Shown: positions 1-10,265 of the stretch, piece after piece | Position numbering within the stretch: the first letter of the stretch is position 1 | Layout of the letters: each line of letters starts with the position of its first letter | Assembly (NCBI GenBank): GCA_947074195.1 | Contig: CAMTOS010000001.1 | Span: 58,507-122,506 of the forward strand | Direction of reading: 5' to 3' | DNA: 64,000 bases | Origin: an uncultured Bacteroides sp. | GTDB lineage: Bacteria; Bacteroidota; Bacteroidia; Bacteroidales; Bacteroidaceae | Notes under the pieces: generated by a model | Seen by the model: only the letters and a program-made list of their open reading frames with translations | The model's database searches: none | Told to the model about the DNA's origin: nothing | Translations under genes and position numbers: made by a program

Positions 1-851
1 AAGTCATAGATCTTTTCAGCCTGAGCAAGATATTTCTTATTGCCGGTATAACGGTAACAAGTGATATATCCGTAAAGACCCCATGCCTGGCCGCGTGCCC
101 ATGAAGATTCGTGAGCATATCCCTGTGCAGTATGTTTGTTTCTGACATTGCCTGTAGATAAACAGTAATCAATAACATGATAACAGCTGTTATCATCACG
201 ATACTGATTTTCGAGTGTCGTATCGGCATGTTTCACAGCAATATCGTATAAAGACTTATCGCCGGACATGATTGATGCTTCGAATAACAATTCAAGATTC
301 ATCATATTGTCGATAATCACCGGACATTCCCATCCACGGGTTCCCTGCCATCCGCGATCGGCATCCCATGACTGGATAACTCCTGCTCCCGGACGAAAAC
401 GTGTTGCAAGCGAACGTGCTGCTTCAACAATTACATCTTTATATTCTGTTTTGTTATTAAGACGGTATCCGTTCAGATAACTGCACCCAATCATGAAACC
501 CACATCGTGATGCCATTTAAGATGTTTCACAGAATCAAGATCTTCTGTATATTTTTCAGCCAAAGGCACCCATTTTTTATCACCGGTCAATTCATAAGTT
601 AACCACATGCTGCCGGGAAAGAAACCAGAGCACCAGTCATCAATAGGAACATAATGAATATTACCATTACTATCTATAGTACGGGGATTAAGAATTTTAC
701 CCGATCTTTCTATTAAATCTGTCTGTATCGTATGCTGTGCAACTGCATTATCGATATTATTCTGAATGAAACAATTATCAGACTGCTTCTGAGAATTACA
801 TGAAGCAAGTAAAACTATAGAAGTGCTAATTGCACCTAAAATCATTTTCAT
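1..851 (-). CDS. GH88 unsaturated glucuronyl hydrolase (3' end outside window)
   Basis: Read directly from the reverse strand; the ORF track omits it because the stop lies beyond the left edge. The first 283 residues are visible. It begins with a lipoprotein signal (SIVLLASC, Cys18), so it is probably membrane-anchored. Family GH88 hydrolyses the 4,5-unsaturated uronic acid left at the non-reducing end by polysaccharide lyases. WHHDVGFM (Asp116) and VIIDNMMNLELL (Asp181) match the two conserved aspartates of GH88, and HESSWARGQAWGLYGY is a typical GH88 core motif. It is divergent from the HTCS gene and has its own promoter with a PUL 1-type operator. It would act after the three PL8 lyases of this locus. 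Family assignment is firm; linkage and sulfate preference cannot be read. Confidence 0.93.
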   Translation of the reverse strand, partial: MKMILGAISTSIVLLASCNSQKQSDNCFIQNNIDNAVAQHTIQTDLIERSGKILNPRTIDSNGNIHYVPIDDWCSGFFPGSMWLTYELTGDKKWVPLAEKYTEDLDSVKHLKWHHDVGFMIGCSYLNGYRLNNKTEYKDVIVEAARSLATRFRPGAGVIQSWDADRGWQGTRGWECPVIIDNMMNLELLFEASIMSGDKSLYDIAVKHADTTLENQYRDDNSCYHVIDYCLSTGNVRNKHTAQGYAHESSWARGQAWGLYGYITCYRYTGNKKYLAQAEKIYD

Positions 852-893
852 AATATTCACGGTTTATTTAAATGTTAATTCTGATTCACAGTG

Positions 894-959
894 CAAACAT
901 AGAGGTTTATAACCATACAGGGTTGTAGAAATAATTCAGGAAATAGCACAATTAGTACA
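894..959 (-). promoter_or_regulatory. GH88 promoter with candidate HTCS operator
   Basis: On the minus strand a -7 box TATGTTTG (894-901) fits TAnnTTTG. After a 33-nt gap a 25-nt site (935-959) starts with TGTACT and aligns with the PUL 1 operator found at 19696-19720 and 30405-30429. No good -33 TTTG is seen, as expected for an activator-dependent promoter. The predicted leader is roughly 35 nt. Confidence 0.5.
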
Positions 960-1081
960 TTTGTAGATCTGAAGTACAGCCAAAGGCCATTTGTACTTTA
1001 TTGGAAGTGTTATGTATGGTTTTGTATATTGTTATTAAGTATTTATATACTTTACTGATAATCTTTATAAGTATAATGTTT

Positions 1082-1089
1082 TATATTTG
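1082..1089 (+). promoter_or_regulatory. Probable -7 box of the first HTCS gene
   Basis: TATATTTG matches the Bacteroides -7 consensus and lies 33 nt before the GTG start. No convincing -33 element or PUL 1 operator is found upstream, which would fit low constitutive expression of the sensor. Confidence 0.4.
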
Positions 1090-1122
1090 TGACCATAAAA
1101 AACCTTTTTTAATCTTATTATT

Positions 1123-4100
1123 GTGAGAAAGTTATTCACTCTTTTTTGTTTGCTCATAAACACCATATTTTGTTTTTCACAGCAATCCGATATCACATTC
1201 AGACATCTTACCACTAACGAAGGATTATCACAATTCTCAGTGAATAATCTGTATATTGATGAATGGGGTACCCTCTGGATTGGGACCCGTGAAGGTCTGA
1301 ACCGATACAATGGCAATGATATCAAAACCTATAAGCTTGAGAAAAATAATCCACATAGTCTTTTTTGCAATACGGTTATTCGTATTACAGGTAATAAAGA
1401 TGGTATAGTATATCTTTTGTGTACAGAAGGTATAGCTGAATTTGATATTGCCTCACAGAAATTCACGACTCTGCTCGAAGGTAATATTAACAGCATTTTC
1501 TTCAAAGAAAAACTTTATATCGGACAGAAAGACGAGATTTACATCTTCAATGAGAACACACGCAATTTCGACTTTTATTATCGTGTTCCCGGAAATGATA
1601 TAACCATTTCGTGCCTGCATCTCGATGATAATGATGTTCTTTGGATCGGTACTCAAAACAATGGAGTGGCCTGTCTTTCGCCCGAAAGAGAACTTAGCTT
1701 CATAATTGAAAAAGGAAATATCATAAGCATTTTCGAGGATACAGACAAAGATTTATGGATTGGAAGCTGGGAACATGGTCTGTATCATATTGATCAGAAT
1801 AAATTCATCGAAAATTATAGCCATCAACCAGGAAATTCTAATTCTATTTCATCAAACTTTGTACGATCATGTAACGAAGATAATCATGGAAATATATGGA
1901 TTGGTACGTTTAACGGATTGAACAGATTCAATAAACAATCGAAGAAATTCGATCTTTATACTCCGGACAATAAAGTAGGAAGTCTGACACATAATTCTAT
2001 ATGGTGCATCGAGAAGGATCAGCAAGGTACTATCTGGCTCGGGACATATTTTGGCGGAGTTAATTATTTCAATCCGGAATATGAAATCTATAAGCGCTAT
2101 GAATATACAGAAGAGCGTGAAAAAGGTTTAAGTAACCCGATTGTAGGACGAATGCTGAAAGATAAACATGAAAATCTGTGGATTTGCACTGAAGGAGGAG
2201 GAATAAATGTTTATAACAGGAAGAATAATTCATATAAATGGATACTAAGTGATGGCAAGCCCAATAGTCTTTCACATAATAATATAAAATCAATTTATTA
2301 TGATGAGAAGAATGATATTATGTGGATCGGAACACATTTGGGTGGTCTGAATAAATATGAAATCAGAACTGGCAATATCACCTGCTACCGTATGAAAGAA
2401 GGAGACCCGACAAGTTTACCCTCAGATATTATTCGCGATATAACGCCTTATGAAGATAATTTAATCATCGCCACTCAGAATGGTGTTGTACATTTTGATA
2501 TTAAAAGCGGAAAATGTCGCCAATTATTTAAAGATTCCAAAGAAGGCCGTCTAATTAAAATGGTTGCAGATATTCTTGTCGATAAAAACAATACTCTTTG
2601 GATTGCTGCAACTGGTGAAGGGGTATTCTCTTATCGCTTTGATACGGATGAATTAATAAATTATCGACACGAAATGAATAATCCGCAAAGCCTGAATAAT
2701 AATAATGTGAATAACATCATGCAGGATAGTGATGGAAACCTCTGGTTTGCAACAGCCGGTAGCGGACTCGATCTGTTTAATGCTGAAAACAAAAGTTTCA
2801 GCAATTATGATGTAATAAATAATGGTTTATCGAATGACTGTGTTTATGAAATACACGAATCAAACAATGATAAGAATAAATTATTCCTGATAACAATTCA
2901 GGGTTTATCTATCTTTGATAAAGAACAGGAACGCTTCTTTAATTATAATGCAGAAAATGGCTTCCCGCTTTCAGGGATAAACGAAAATGCATTGTATGTA
3001 TCTCCTACCGGAGAAATTTATCTTGGTAGTATACAGGGAATGATTTCATTTAATGAACAGGATTTGCATTTTACACCCAAACCATATCGAATAATACCAG
3101 CCCGTTTGTGGGTGAATAATCATGAGATATTTCCCGGCGACCAAACCGGTATATTACAGCAGGATTTATGTTATACTCCCGAGATAAAACTCAAAGCTGA
3201 ACAAAATGTATTCACCATTGATTTCTCTACTTCGAATCATATACCTGCCAACAGAAGTGAGATTTTATATAAACTTGAAGGCTTTTCAAATCAATGGAAC
3301 TTACTTGAAAGAGATCAGACGAATATTACTTATACCAATCTTAACCCCGGACATTATACATTAATCATCAAAGCCAAACAGGCTGAAGTTGATGAAGCAA
3401 GAATAGATATCATTGTTTTACCACCCTGGTATCGCACCTGGTGGGCGTATATGTTCTATATTACTGCTACACTAAGTCTCATCATCTATCTGATACGTGC
3501 TTATAAGGCAAGAATCCGTTTACAAGAATCATTACGCTATGAAAAGAAGCATAATGAAGATATTGAGGAATTGAATCAGACGAAACTACGTTTCTTTACC
3601 AATATTTCGCATGAGTTTCGTACCCCGCTTACACTTATCGTTGGCCAGGTTGAGACTTTATTGCAATTACAGAGTTTTACCCCGGCAGTTTATAATAAGC
3701 TTTTGGGAGTATATAAAAGTAGTCTGCAACTCAGAGAGCTGATTACTGAACTTCTTGATTTCAGGAAACAAGAACAGGGACATATGAAGATTCATGTTTG
3801 CAAGCATAATATAATACATTTCCTGAATGAGAATTATCTGATCTTCAGAGAATATACCAACAGTAAGAATATCAGTTTCATATTTGAGAAAGAAAATGAG
3901 GAAATTGAACTTTGGTATGATCAGAAGCAAATGCAGAAAGTAATAAATAATTTACTGTCAAATGCATTAAAGCATTCAAATGAAGGCGGACAGGTTATCA
4001 TGTCTGTAAAATGCGAAAATGATCTTGTATGTATTCGCATATCAGATAATGGCATGGGCATCGACGCCAAAGAGATTGATAAGATATTTGATCGCTTTTA

Positions 4101-5172
4101 TCAGGCTGAGCAATTCACTTCTATGGCTACCGGAGCAGGAACCGGTATAGGACTGGCTTTAACTAAAGGTATAATTGAACTTCATCATGGTGATATTTAT
4201 GTAGAAAGTGAAATCGGCAACGGTTCAACCTTTACGATAGCATTGAAATCAGGGAATTCACATTTTGAGGAATCACAGATTTTCGATCATAAAAGAGAAT
4301 ATGTACAGGAAACTGATCTGACACAGCATAATATTACATTAATAAATGAATCATTGCTAAGCAATAATTTACCGGAATTGCAGCCAACCGATGCTAAGAT
4401 TCTTATCGTAGAAGATGATGAAGGAATCTGTGATATGCTTGCCGATGTTTTCAGTACTTTCTATCAGGTGTTTAAAGCACATGATGGTATAGAAGCTTAT
4501 GAGATTATTGAACGTGAGATGCCCGATCTTGTTTTAAGCGATGTAATGATGCCCCGCATGTCTGGAACGGATCTTTGTAAAAAGATAAAAGGAGAATTCA
4601 ATACTTGTCATATACCTGTGGTATTACTGACAGCAAGAACGGCAGTTGAACATACTATTGAAGGGCTAAAACTTGGTGCTGATGATTATATTACCAAGCC
4701 TTTTAATATGAATATTCTGGTATCTCGTTGCAATAATCTCGTGAATTCACGAATAATACTGCAAGAGAAGTTTAGCAAACAACCGCAGGCTTTTGCTCAA
4801 ATGCTTGCGACCAATCCAATGGATAAGGAAATGCTTGACCGCGCAATGGTAATTATTGAAAAGCATCTGGATAATACGGATTTTAATGTGAATATTTTCG
4901 CACGCGAAATGGGAATGGCAAGAACAAATCTGTTTACAAAATTAAAAGCAGTTACCGGTCAGACGCCAAATGACTTTATTCTTAATATCAGATTGAAAAA
5001 AGGTGCAGTAATGTTGCGCAATAACCCTGAACTTAATATTGCTGAAATATCTGACAGAATAGGATTCTCATCTTCAAGATATTTTAGTAAATGTTTTAAG
5101 GATGTTTATAATGTGAGTCCGATGAGCTATCGTAAAAATGAGGTAGCTGCTGAAGAGAAAGAGACAGAATAA
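1123..5172 (+). CDS. Hybrid two-component system regulator (HTCS), PUL 1
   Basis: A 1349-residue one-protein signalling chain. It has a signal peptide (to about residue 20), two-component-regulator propeller repeats full of LWIGT-like motifs (about 25-690), a Y_Y_Y domain (about 690-765), one transmembrane helix (about 773-795), a histidine kinase with phospho-acceptor His830 in NISHEFRTPL, an ATPase with N-box near 942, a receiver with Asp1140 in LSDVMMP, and a C-terminal AraC-type helix-turn-helix (about 1240-1345). HTCS proteins bind an oligosaccharide in the periplasm and activate PUL promoters. Divergent to GH88 and next to the lyase operon, it is the likely regulator of PUL 1. The start is GTG; it gives a good signal peptide directly, and no better ATG is in frame nearby. 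Confidence 0.95.
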   Translation: MRKLFTLFCLLINTIFCFSQQSDITFRHLTTNEGLSQFSVNNLYIDEWGTLWIGTREGLNRYNGNDIKTYKLEKNNPHSLFCNTVIRITGNKDGIVYLLCTEGIAEFDIASQKFTTLLEGNINSIFFKEKLYIGQKDEIYIFNENTRNFDFYYRVPGNDITISCLHLDDNDVLWIGTQNNGVACLSPERELSFIIEKGNIISIFEDTDKDLWIGSWEHGLYHIDQNKFIENYSHQPGNSNSISSNFVRSCNEDNHGNIWIGTFNGLNRFNKQSKKFDLYTPDNKVGSLTHNSIWCIEKDQQGTIWLGTYFGGVNYFNPEYEIYKRYEYTEEREKGLSNPIVGRMLKDKHENLWICTEGGGINVYNRKNNSYKWILSDGKPNSLSHNNIKSIYYDEKNDIMWIGTHLGGLNKYEIRTGNITCYRMKEGDPTSLPSDIIRDITPYEDNLIIATQNGVVHFDIKSGKCRQLFKDSKEGRLIKMVADILVDKNNTLWIAATGEGVFSYRFDTDELINYRHEMNNPQSLNNNNVNNIMQDSDGNLWFATAGSGLDLFNAENKSFSNYDVINNGLSNDCVYEIHESNNDKNKLFLITIQGLSIFDKEQERFFNYNAENGFPLSGINENALYVSPTGEIYLGSIQGMISFNEQDLHFTPKPYRIIPARLWVNNHEIFPGDQTGILQQDLCYTPEIKLKAEQNVFTIDFSTSNHIPANRSEILYKLEGFSNQWNLLERDQTNITYTNLNPGHYTLIIKAKQAEVDEARIDIIVLPPWYRTWWAYMFYITATLSLIIYLIRAYKARIRLQESLRYEKKHNEDIEELNQTKLRFFTNISHEFRTPLTLIVGQVETLLQLQSFTPAVYNKLLGVYKSSLQLRELITELLDFRKQEQGHMKIHVCKHNIIHFLNENYLIFREYTNSKNISFIFEKENEEIELWYDQKQMQKVINNLLSNALKHSNEGGQVIMSVKCENDLVCIRISDNGMGIDAKEIDKIFDRFYQAEQFTSMATGAGTGIGLALTKGIIELHHGDIYVESEIGNGSTFTIALKSGNSHFEESQIFDHKREYVQETDLTQHNITLINESLLSNNLPELQPTDAKILIVEDDEGICDMLADVFSTFYQVFKAHDGIEAYEIIEREMPDLVLSDVMMPRMSGTDLCKKIKGEFNTCHIPVVLLTARTAVEHTIEGLKLGADDYITKPFNMNILVSRCNNLVNSRIILQEKFSKQPQAFAQMLATNPMDKEMLDRAMVIIEKHLDNTDFNVNIFAREMGMARTNLFTKLKAVTGQTPNDFILNIRLKKGAVMLRNNPELNIAEISDRIGFSSSRYFSKCFKDVYNVSPMSYRKNEVAAEEKETE

Positions 5173-5192
5173 TTAGTTATAATATATTTCAT

Positions 5193-5228
5193 AAAAAATG
5201 CCTGATAATTATTTATCAGGCATTTTTT
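5193..5228. terminator. Bidirectional Rho-independent terminator
   Basis: A 16-bp perfect stem (AAAAAATGCCTGATAA and its complement) with a 4-nt loop lies between the convergent HTCS and PL8-fusion genes. The A/T-run ends serve both strands. Confidence 0.9.
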
Positions 5229-5244
5229 ATGGTAGCAGACTTAT

Positions 5245-8200
5245 TTAGTTAACGATAATCTTTTCTGTAATCATATCATTACCAGTCTGTAATTGTACTA
5301 TATAAACTCCCTGAGTAAGAGGAATAAGATGACGACCAGAAGAAACTGTCGTATGGATATTCAATCCGGATGAATTAAACACTCTTGCAACAGAAGCTGA
5401 AGAAGATATAATATGCAATTCTTTATTTTCAACCCATATATGCGAATTGTTGATTTCTGTTTCATCAGTTAACCCTACACTTCCGTCTTCTTTACTCAAA
5501 TTAAAATAAACCGGCATACCATCTTTCAGCATTAATGAAACTAAGGTGCCATTTTCATCATTCGAAACAACAATGTTTTCATTACTTTCAGAAGATAATA
5601 TCCACTTATCTTTCAATCGGATAAAAGTATATGTCGGAGTAGAAGTCCAGCCAACAGAAACATTTTGCGGACGCAGATCAGGATTACAAACTGCAAAAGC
5701 AAGCTCTGTTTCATTCTTAGCCTCATGCATCAAAAGCATTTCTGAGCCTACAGATGCAAGAGGTCCGAAACTCAATTCTTCCATTGCTGCAAAGAAGGCA
5801 TATGCCGTCATATTCATTGAATGATAAGTTATACTGTGTACCTGCTCATTTTGTGCATTAATCGTATAAAGCGAACCACCATCAGTGGCAACTTCATTTG
5901 CTGTCTGATTCATGATTGCCTCATCAGCATCTGGTACTACAATAAAATGATAATGTTTATTCTCAGGCGTGATGCCATGATCAATATAAGCTTTAGAAGC
6001 AATGGCCGAACCCGGTGAATTTATGTTTGAAGCATCATCAACCGGAGAGGATTGTTCACCAAAAAACATAACCAAATTGTCGTTGCCTGACGGAATATAA
6101 TAGCCTGTATTTTCAGGAGTTATTATCCAGTTATTACCTGTATAAACATTATTGTTCTGACTCTGTGATAAAACCTCACCATTTATAAATGTCTGATTCA
6201 GCGGTTTAAACGACTGATAAAGATTTGTAGCAGTTATATTTGTATTAGCTGGTGAAGATGAACTGCTTATATTCGATCCCAGAGATATTAACTTACCATC
6301 GATGGCAAATACTGATTTCTTAAATTTCAATTCTGTCGGTGAAAAACAGGTAACAGACCAGGTATCAATCTGATCGAAATCCGTTGCAAATATTCCACAG
6401 TCACCCATAGATAATGCTCCGCTGAAATTCTTGGTCCTGGTAAACTGATCAAAGCGCTGAGTGGTATTCTTGTTAGGCATCATTTCCTGCCACGAAGTAT
6501 AGTGTACAGTTGTTCCTCCGGGAACTACATTCCAGTCCCATCCGCTTTCTGAATTACTTGAAGGATAGCCGGTAGGTTTAGTCGAATGATTATATAATAC
6601 TTCTAAAGTACCATGACTCTGATAGCGACCGAAGCGATTGCGTGAAGAATAAATTTCTGCACCCCAGAATTTGGTTGTTGGCGCACGCATAGTTGCTACC
6701 CAGTTGCCATGTCGGTAAACACCTGCAGGACTCCAGTTGAAAGCATAAAAACCATCAAAATCATTATTCGATGAGTCTGCATCAAACATGTATGCAGCGA
6801 AATCATCGAGCTCTGTATCAGAATCTGTACCATATAAATCCGCTCCTACAGCCGAAAGTTTCGTCAGATATGGTTTGCTAAGAACCAAACGTATACCTGC
6901 AGCAAACGGGTTACGGCCACCCTGACTATTTGCCAGGAAATTAGCTGAAGATCCACGCGTCGCCAATTTGCACATCATCATGACGGCATCTTTAAAACGC
7001 TCATAGCCATCAATTTCCGGAGAGAAAATTGTTTCGCGCAATGTATACCATGCATCAATCCAGCCCCTGTATGCATACATATAATTTGGATAGTGTGTAT
7101 TATGATGGAAACCTGATCCGTCTGGTTTTAAAAGATCCGAACTGCCCGGTGTATACTCAGTTGCACGATCCAGATAGCGTTTAAATCCGTTCAATTCTCT
7201 TACAGCAACGGTAGCATCATCTATATTTGCTATAATCTGTAAATAATAAGCAATATAATTATGTATTACATCCGAATTTTGTGAAGTCAGATAATCGGAG
7301 CGGTACATATGTCCGTAAGCAAATACCCATTGCATCAGACTAAGCATTGCATTTTGGTGGCGTTGACTCTCACAAGCTTTGAAAGCATTTACAAATGACT
7401 GGCCCAGATTTCTTACGAGCGTATAATCGCTTGCAGCAAAAGCTGTTGTTCTGAACAGATAATCCTGATCGAAAACATAATCCAGATAATCTGTTAGTAA
7501 TTGTTTATCTTCGGCTGATGTTTGTGCAGCATATCCAAGTGTTTCAATACGTGTTAAAACTTCGATAATAGAAGATGTTTCTATCAAACCACAATCGCGT
7601 AATGCTTTATAATCAGCTTTGATCGTACCATCTTCATTTCGCGAAATATTTAGATCATTTACAAATTTACGGGCAGCATCAATATTGCCGGCTCTTAATG
7701 TAATCGTATTACGGCTTTTAATTAATGCAAGACTCTGAAGTTCATCTTCTGATGGTTGCAGATATGGCAATGTAGCATCAGCAATCAAAGCATACTCTTT
7801 TAGTAAAGCTTCTCCTGTGAATAAGCCGGCATCCGGCGAACACCAGTCTGTGGCGAATTTATTACCTCCAACTGTACCTTCCAGATCAACGCGATCTAAA
7901 TAGATCTTCATTGCTGATGAATTAGGATTATGAAGTATAAATTCAATAGAAGCAACACGGTTAGTAGGTGCTTTCTGAGCAAAATCGGTACCATATCTGC
8001 GCTCAAATTCTCTCCAGCCAATAAAATTCATAGATTGAGTGGCAGTACGAACTTTTGTTCCAGAAGCATTATAGAAATTAATTTCTAAAGTACCATCGCG
8101 CAAAGCATCAGTATTGTAAATATTAAAATAACAGGTTGTTAGAGATGCGGTAAGATAGGAGTTTACCAGATCAATACGCAAAACATTTCTTTCTTGGGGC

Positions 8201-10137
8201 AATGTAACCCAACACAAAGACTGCGTACCTGTCTGACTGCGATCATCCGAAATAGAAATCACGCCATCTTCTGCATTCCATTGTGCATTCACTTCTGTGC
8301 CTTCAAAATCAAACTGATGAGCATTAGCAGCATCATCATTTTTTCTTTCAAAATTAGCCGTAACAATAATGTCCTTATCAGGCATAGTAAAGTTGAAATC
8401 AGATGAAACAGATAAAATGTTTCCATCGGTATCTGTCCAGTTTTTAAACTTAAAACCAATTAATGGGAATGCTTTCAGGCTGATAATCTGATCCGAATAG
8501 TATTGACCTGATACATCAGTTACTGTTCCACCATCACCTGCAATAACATTAAGCGTATATTGCGTATCTGTTTTTTCAAAAGATACGGTTAAAACTTGCG
8601 GACAATCAGGCATTAGATAATTAATTGAAGCCGTATTTCCTATAATTTCATTATCCTGATTTCGCCACTCTTTTACACGATAACCAGCCAAAGGAATAAC
8701 AGAAAGATTTAAGTTTTGTCCTTCCATATAATGTCCGGTTTGGTTATGAGAAAGCTCTCCACCTTCACCAATTATAATATTCAATGACAATTTTACAGCC
8801 TCAAATGCATTGAGATCAGTATAAGCATGATAATAACGTACCTGATTTCCGGTTATGTCTTTATTATTATCATTTCCGTATCGTGACGAAATAAAATAAT
8901 CAGCCTTACCTGAATTCACTAAAGGTGATGAATGATGCACATTCCAGTCTGACTGCAAGATTTGAGTTTCCTGAGAAGAATTTGCAGCTATTCCGGAAAA
9001 TGTTGTCGGAGTAATAAATCCGGCTTCAGTGATATTATCAAGAATTATGAGTTCATCATATATCCCAACTGAAGGAGCTGCTTTATCTATGGCGCTGTTT
9101 TTAAGTTCAAAAGTGGTATAATTAGTATTGTTTACAGCAATGCCGGCAGTCTTATTACCTGCAATAACCGAATTGTATACACCTGCTGTATTACTATTGA
9201 AACAGAAACGACTGCTATTATTTAAAACAGCAGAGTTATACATTTTACCAGCCAGTAAGACATGATTTGTACCACATGTATTATTAAAAATCAGACAGTT
9301 TACTATCTCAGCATTAGCAGCCGCACTTAAGGCAGCCTGTTTTGATGAATTGTTATATAACTGACAATTTCTGATGGATGTGAAACCATTGTTGCCAGCT
9401 GCTAAAAGAATATTTGCATTTGTCGAACCACTTTCCAGATCTGTGATATTATTTCTGAAAATACAATTATCCACAATAACGAAGCTATTTTCTACATCTG
9501 CTCTTATGCCAAGAATATTCTGATTCTGCTCATTCTTATTACCTTCAAAAAGACAATTCACAATGCTTGAATTCAGTTGTGATGCACCACTTAAGGCGGT
9601 CATATTAAACAATACCAGATTATTCGTACCGGGAGGTGTTGCAGCCAGTGTAGTTGTATTATCGATAAAGCGGCAATTTTTTAAATGAATACCACCGCGC
9701 AATATCATAATAGAATTATTATTGATACAATTTTTGAAAGTAAAGCCATCAATAATTACATTATCAGAATCATCGAGAGAAGTAGATGCATTGATAACTG
9801 AACTATTAAGAACAGTAATTATAGTTTCATTCTTAAAATCAAAAGGAAGAACCGAAATCATCTCTCTTTCATCTGCTGAGGATTCAGTTCCGTTAAATCC
9901 TCCTAAAATACTAACTCCGGGTTTTGGTTTTCCCCAGACTTCAGAATAAATACCGGCACCAACATAAATATCATCTCCATGTTGTGCCAGAGCGAGAGCA
10001 GCCGAAATACTATTTAGCGCATTTTCCCATGAAGATCCGTCTCCGGTAGAATTCTGACTAACAAATATCACTCTTGCCTGAATACAGACCGAAAAGCATA
10101 TAAGGGTTATAAAAGATATTAGTTTTCTCACGTTCAT
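5245..10137 (-). CDS. Beta-helix / PL8 chondroitin-lyase-like fusion with T9SS sorting domain
   Basis: A 1630-residue secreted protein. Order: signal peptide (1-21); right-handed beta-helix (about 22-440) with the ILGGFNGTESS motif; two bacterial-repeat (InlB-like) domains (about 447-600); chondroitin ABC lyase N domain (about 605-755); PL8 catalytic alpha-toroid and beta-sandwich domains (about 770-1550); Por/T9SS sorting domain ending VYIVQLQTGNDMITEKIIVN. PL8 enzymes cleave hyaluronan or chondroitin by beta-elimination. By alignment to Proteus chondroitinase ABC I from memory (His501, Tyr508, Arg560, Glu653), the catalytic set is His1012 and Tyr1019 (FHHNTHYPNY), Arg1075 (GGRNP) and Glu1161 (GAEIY). 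The WDWN segment reads WDWNVVPGG, unlike WDWNR.PG in the other two copies, so substrate choice may differ. It is the last gene of the SusCD operon, 128 nt after the beta-helix gene. Most PL8 enzymes are roughly 700-1050 residues. Confidence 0.88.
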   Translation of the reverse strand: MNVRKLISFITLICFSVCIQARVIFVSQNSTGDGSSWENALNSISAALALAQHGDDIYVGAGIYSEVWGKPKPGVSILGGFNGTESSADEREMISVLPFDFKNETIITVLNSSVINASTSLDDSDNVIIDGFTFKNCINNNSIMILRGGIHLKNCRFIDNTTTLAATPPGTNNLVLFNMTALSGASQLNSSIVNCLFEGNKNEQNQNILGIRADVENSFVIVDNCIFRNNITDLESGSTNANILLAAGNNGFTSIRNCQLYNNSSKQAALSAAANAEIVNCLIFNNTCGTNHVLLAGKMYNSAVLNNSSRFCFNSNTAGVYNSVIAGNKTAGIAVNNTNYTTFELKNSAIDKAAPSVGIYDELIILDNITEAGFITPTTFSGIAANSSQETQILQSDWNVHHSSPLVNSGKADYFISSRYGNDNNKDITGNQVRYYHAYTDLNAFEAVKLSLNIIIGEGGELSHNQTGHYMEGQNLNLSVIPLAGYRVKEWRNQDNEIIGNTASINYLMPDCPQVLTVSFEKTDTQYTLNVIAGDGGTVTDVSGQYYSDQIISLKAFPLIGFKFKNWTDTDGNILSVSSDFNFTMPDKDIIVTANFERKNDDAANAHQFDFEGTEVNAQWNAEDGVISISDDRSQTGTQSLCWVTLPQERNVLRIDLVNSYLTASLTTCYFNIYNTDALRDGTLEINFYNASGTKVRTATQSMNFIGWREFERRYGTDFAQKAPTNRVASIEFILHNPNSSAMKIYLDRVDLEGTVGGNKFATDWCSPDAGLFTGEALLKEYALIADATLPYLQPSEDELQSLALIKSRNTITLRAGNIDAARKFVNDLNISRNEDGTIKADYKALRDCGLIETSSIIEVLTRIETLGYAAQTSAEDKQLLTDYLDYVFDQDYLFRTTAFAASDYTLVRNLGQSFVNAFKACESQRHQNAMLSLMQWVFAYGHMYRSDYLTSQNSDVIHNYIAYYLQIIANIDDATVAVRELNGFKRYLDRATEYTPGSSDLLKPDGSGFHHNTHYPNYMYAYRGWIDAWYTLRETIFSPEIDGYERFKDAVMMMCKLATRGSSANFLANSQGGRNPFAAGIRLVLSKPYLTKLSAVGADLYGTDSDTELDDFAAYMFDADSSNNDFDGFYAFNWSPAGVYRHGNWVATMRAPTTKFWGAEIYSSRNRFGRYQSHGTLEVLYNHSTKPTGYPSSNSESGWDWNVVPGGTTVHYTSWQEMMPNKNTTQRFDQFTRTKNFSGALSMGDCGIFATDFDQIDTWSVTCFSPTELKFKKSVFAIDGKLISLGSNISSSSSPANTNITATNLYQSFKPLNQTFINGEVLSQSQNNNVYTGNNWIITPENTGYYIPSGNDNLVMFFGEQSSPVDDASNINSPGSAIASKAYIDHGITPENKHYHFIVVPDADEAIMNQTANEVATDGGSLYTINAQNEQVHSITYHSMNMTAYAFFAAMEELSFGPLASVGSEMLLMHEAKNETELAFAVCNPDLRPQNVSVGWTSTPTYTFIRLKDKWILSSESNENIVVSNDENGTLVSLMLKDGMPVYFNLSKEDGSVGLTDETEINNSHIWVENKELHIISSSASVARVFNSSGLNIHTTVSSGRHLIPLTQGVYIVQLQTGNDMITEKIIVN

Positions 10138-10177
10138 TATAGTTTTAAATAAAATTTAATTGAAAGGTATCGAGAAA

Positions 10178-10228
10178 ACAAATCCTACAGAATATATCTT
10201 AAAACAGGATATAAACTATAGGATTTGT
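10178..10228 (-). other. Intra-operon inverted repeat (possible attenuator or processing hairpin)
   Basis: ACAAATCCTA (10178-10187) is exactly complementary to TAGGATTTGT (10219-10228). A shorter inner pairing ATATC/GATAT stacks in the 31-nt middle. On the minus strand the stem is followed by TTTT. It lies in the 128-nt gap between the beta-helix and PL8-fusion genes, much longer than the 22-39 nt gaps upstream in the operon. It could lower or separate expression of the last gene. Confidence 0.45.
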
Positions 10229-10265
10229 CTGAAACACAATTTAAATTTATCGTAATAAAGGAGGG

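Noticed and set aside
1065-1325. 86-residue minus-strand ORF
   Set aside because: It overlaps the HTCS start and promoter and has no recognisable domain.
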